From: Coemansia sp. RSA 1804
Lineage: Eukaryota; Kickxellomycota; Kickxellomycetes; Kickxellales; Kickxellaceae
Direction of reading: 5' to 3'
Assembly: GCA_027578815.1 (NCBI GenBank)
Contig: JANBTH010000093.1
Location: forward strand, 1-37,685
Length of the DNA: 37,685 bases
Part shown: one piece after another, positions 37,019 to 37,685 of the stretch
Numbering within the stretch: position 1 is the first letter of the stretch
Layout: every line of letters starts with the position of its first letter
The notes under the pieces: generated by a model
Told to the model about the DNA's origin: nothing
The model's input: the letters and a program-made list of their open reading frames with translations, nothing else
The model's database searches: none
Position numbers and translations under genes: made by a program

Positions 37019-37685
37019 ATGGCTCCAGAGTTTTCAGCAGTGTCTGGTGTTGATAAAGAGGGGAGTGGGTCCAAGAAGAAGCGGCCCATGGGCCTCAAGG
37101 CACGGGCAGCGGCCACGAAGAAGCAGAAGAGTACCCACCACAGCAACGGCGATAACAACCAGTCTGCTGCCGATGCAGGAGATACTAGCAGCAACACAGA
37201 ACCAGCAGCAACAGCAGGCGTCAACGATTTCGACGAAGCCAATATGGCCACGATTATGCTGAAGGGAGAGGCAACGGAGATCGATGAGCTCGAAGGGATC
37301 TTTGAGAGCGCAATGGGCGAGGTCTCGGCGGCAGCGGCTGAAGAAAGCACAGAGCGTGCGGTTACTCTGCTCCGCGGAACGATTCACGAGTGCGATCGCA
37401 TCCTGCGCGTCCACCACCACCAGCACCAGAACCAGAGCCAGACACACAAGGAGGGCGAGGATGCGGCGGATGGGTTGCAGCCTCCGCCGCTGCAACCCAA
37501 GTTCTACTACATCTACGGGAGTGCGCTCTACAGCATCACCGAGCTTTCCGACGAGCAGGACGGGAAGGAAAAGGAGACGGAAAAGGCAGAGTACCTGGAG
37601 CTTGCGTTGGAGCGGCTGGGCCAGGCCCGTGACGGCATGGCTGGCACCGAGGCATTTGCCTGGCGCGTACACATGGGTATGGCCA
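37019..37685 (+). CDS. Nro1/Ett1-family protein, N-terminal part (cut by the window end)
   Basis: The first 222 residues are visible from ATG 37019. Near residue 18 the basic segment KKKRPMGLKARAAATKKQK matches the conserved N-terminal signature (KRPLGL...) of yeast Ett1 and fission yeast Nro1. After an Asn/Ala/Thr-rich linker, helical TPR-like repeats begin: MLKGEATEIDELEGIFESAM, a conserved FYYIYGSALYSITELSD, and EYLELALERLGQAR. Ett1 acts with the Ofd1/Tpa1 prolyl hydroxylase system and affects translation termination in budding yeast. Nro1 inhibits Ofd1 in hypoxic control in fission yeast. The function here is inferred from the family. The reading frame is open to the last base. Confidence 0.85.
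   Translation, partial: MAPEFSAVSGVDKEGSGSKKKRPMGLKARAAATKKQKSTHHSNGDNNQSAADAGDTSSNTEPAATAGVNDFDEANMATIMLKGEATEIDELEGIFESAMGEVSAAAAEESTERAVTLLRGTIHECDRILRVHHHQHQNQSQTHKEGEDAADGLQPPPLQPKFYYIYGSALYSITELSDEQDGKEKETEKAEYLELALERLGQARDGMAGTEAFAWRVHMGMA

Overview
The window looks like nuclear DNA of a filamentous fungus. Genes are protein-coding, separated, on both strands and mostly intronless. The few introns I can support are short and begin GTAAG. Intergenic DNA is AT-rich and coding DNA is richer in GC. Several products are nuclear gene-expression factors found widely in eukaryotes. A human-like TFB1M methyltransferase and a RAD51D-like protein fit an early-diverging fungus better than a yeast. 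Kickxellomycotina (Coemansia-like) is my guess, not a demonstrated placement. I see no rRNA, tRNA, CRISPR array or intact transposon.

Layout. 352-3986 (+): a secreted, Ser/Thr-rich, single-pass membrane mucin-like protein with one intron. 4921-6096 (+): an unknown protein with an unusual leader. 6214-7005 (-): an HCNGP/SAP30BP-type protein. 7910-10348 (+): a single-pass membrane protein with a C-terminal SH3 domain. 10467-11666 (-): a RAD51D-like recombinase paralog. 12043-13395 (+): an EAF-type elongation factor. 13645-15920 (-): a WD40 protein whose first coding exon appears to be only the ATG. 16835-18517 (+): the U4/U6 snRNP protein Prp3. 18747-20561 (-): an NDR-family kinase (Cbk1/Orb6/Cot-1). 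21674-22810 (+): a UPF0658 Golgi membrane protein. 23215-24153 (+): mitochondrial rRNA dimethylase TFB1M. 24485-25225 (-): Mediator subunit Med4. 25526-29485 (+): the TFIIIC TPR subunit. 29617-31459 (-): alanine aminotransferase with one intron. 33047-33724 (-): Swc5/BCNT of the SWR1 complex. 34134-36310 (+): two damaged copies of a conserved family of unknown function. 37019-end (+): the N-terminal part of a Nro1/Ett1 protein.

Most of these are housekeeping genes with no sign of co-transcription. Several pairs are head-to-head and share an intergenic promoter (SAP30BP/SH3 protein, RAD51D/EAF, WD40/PRP3, NDR kinase/UPF0658, MED4/TFIIIC). Others are tail-to-tail with short gaps. The least ordinary parts are the repeat-bearing mucin at the left, and the AT-rich right-hand segment (about 33.8-36.4 kb). 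There, two copies of one gene both carry an expanded T run at the same place and have lost different other parts of the protein.
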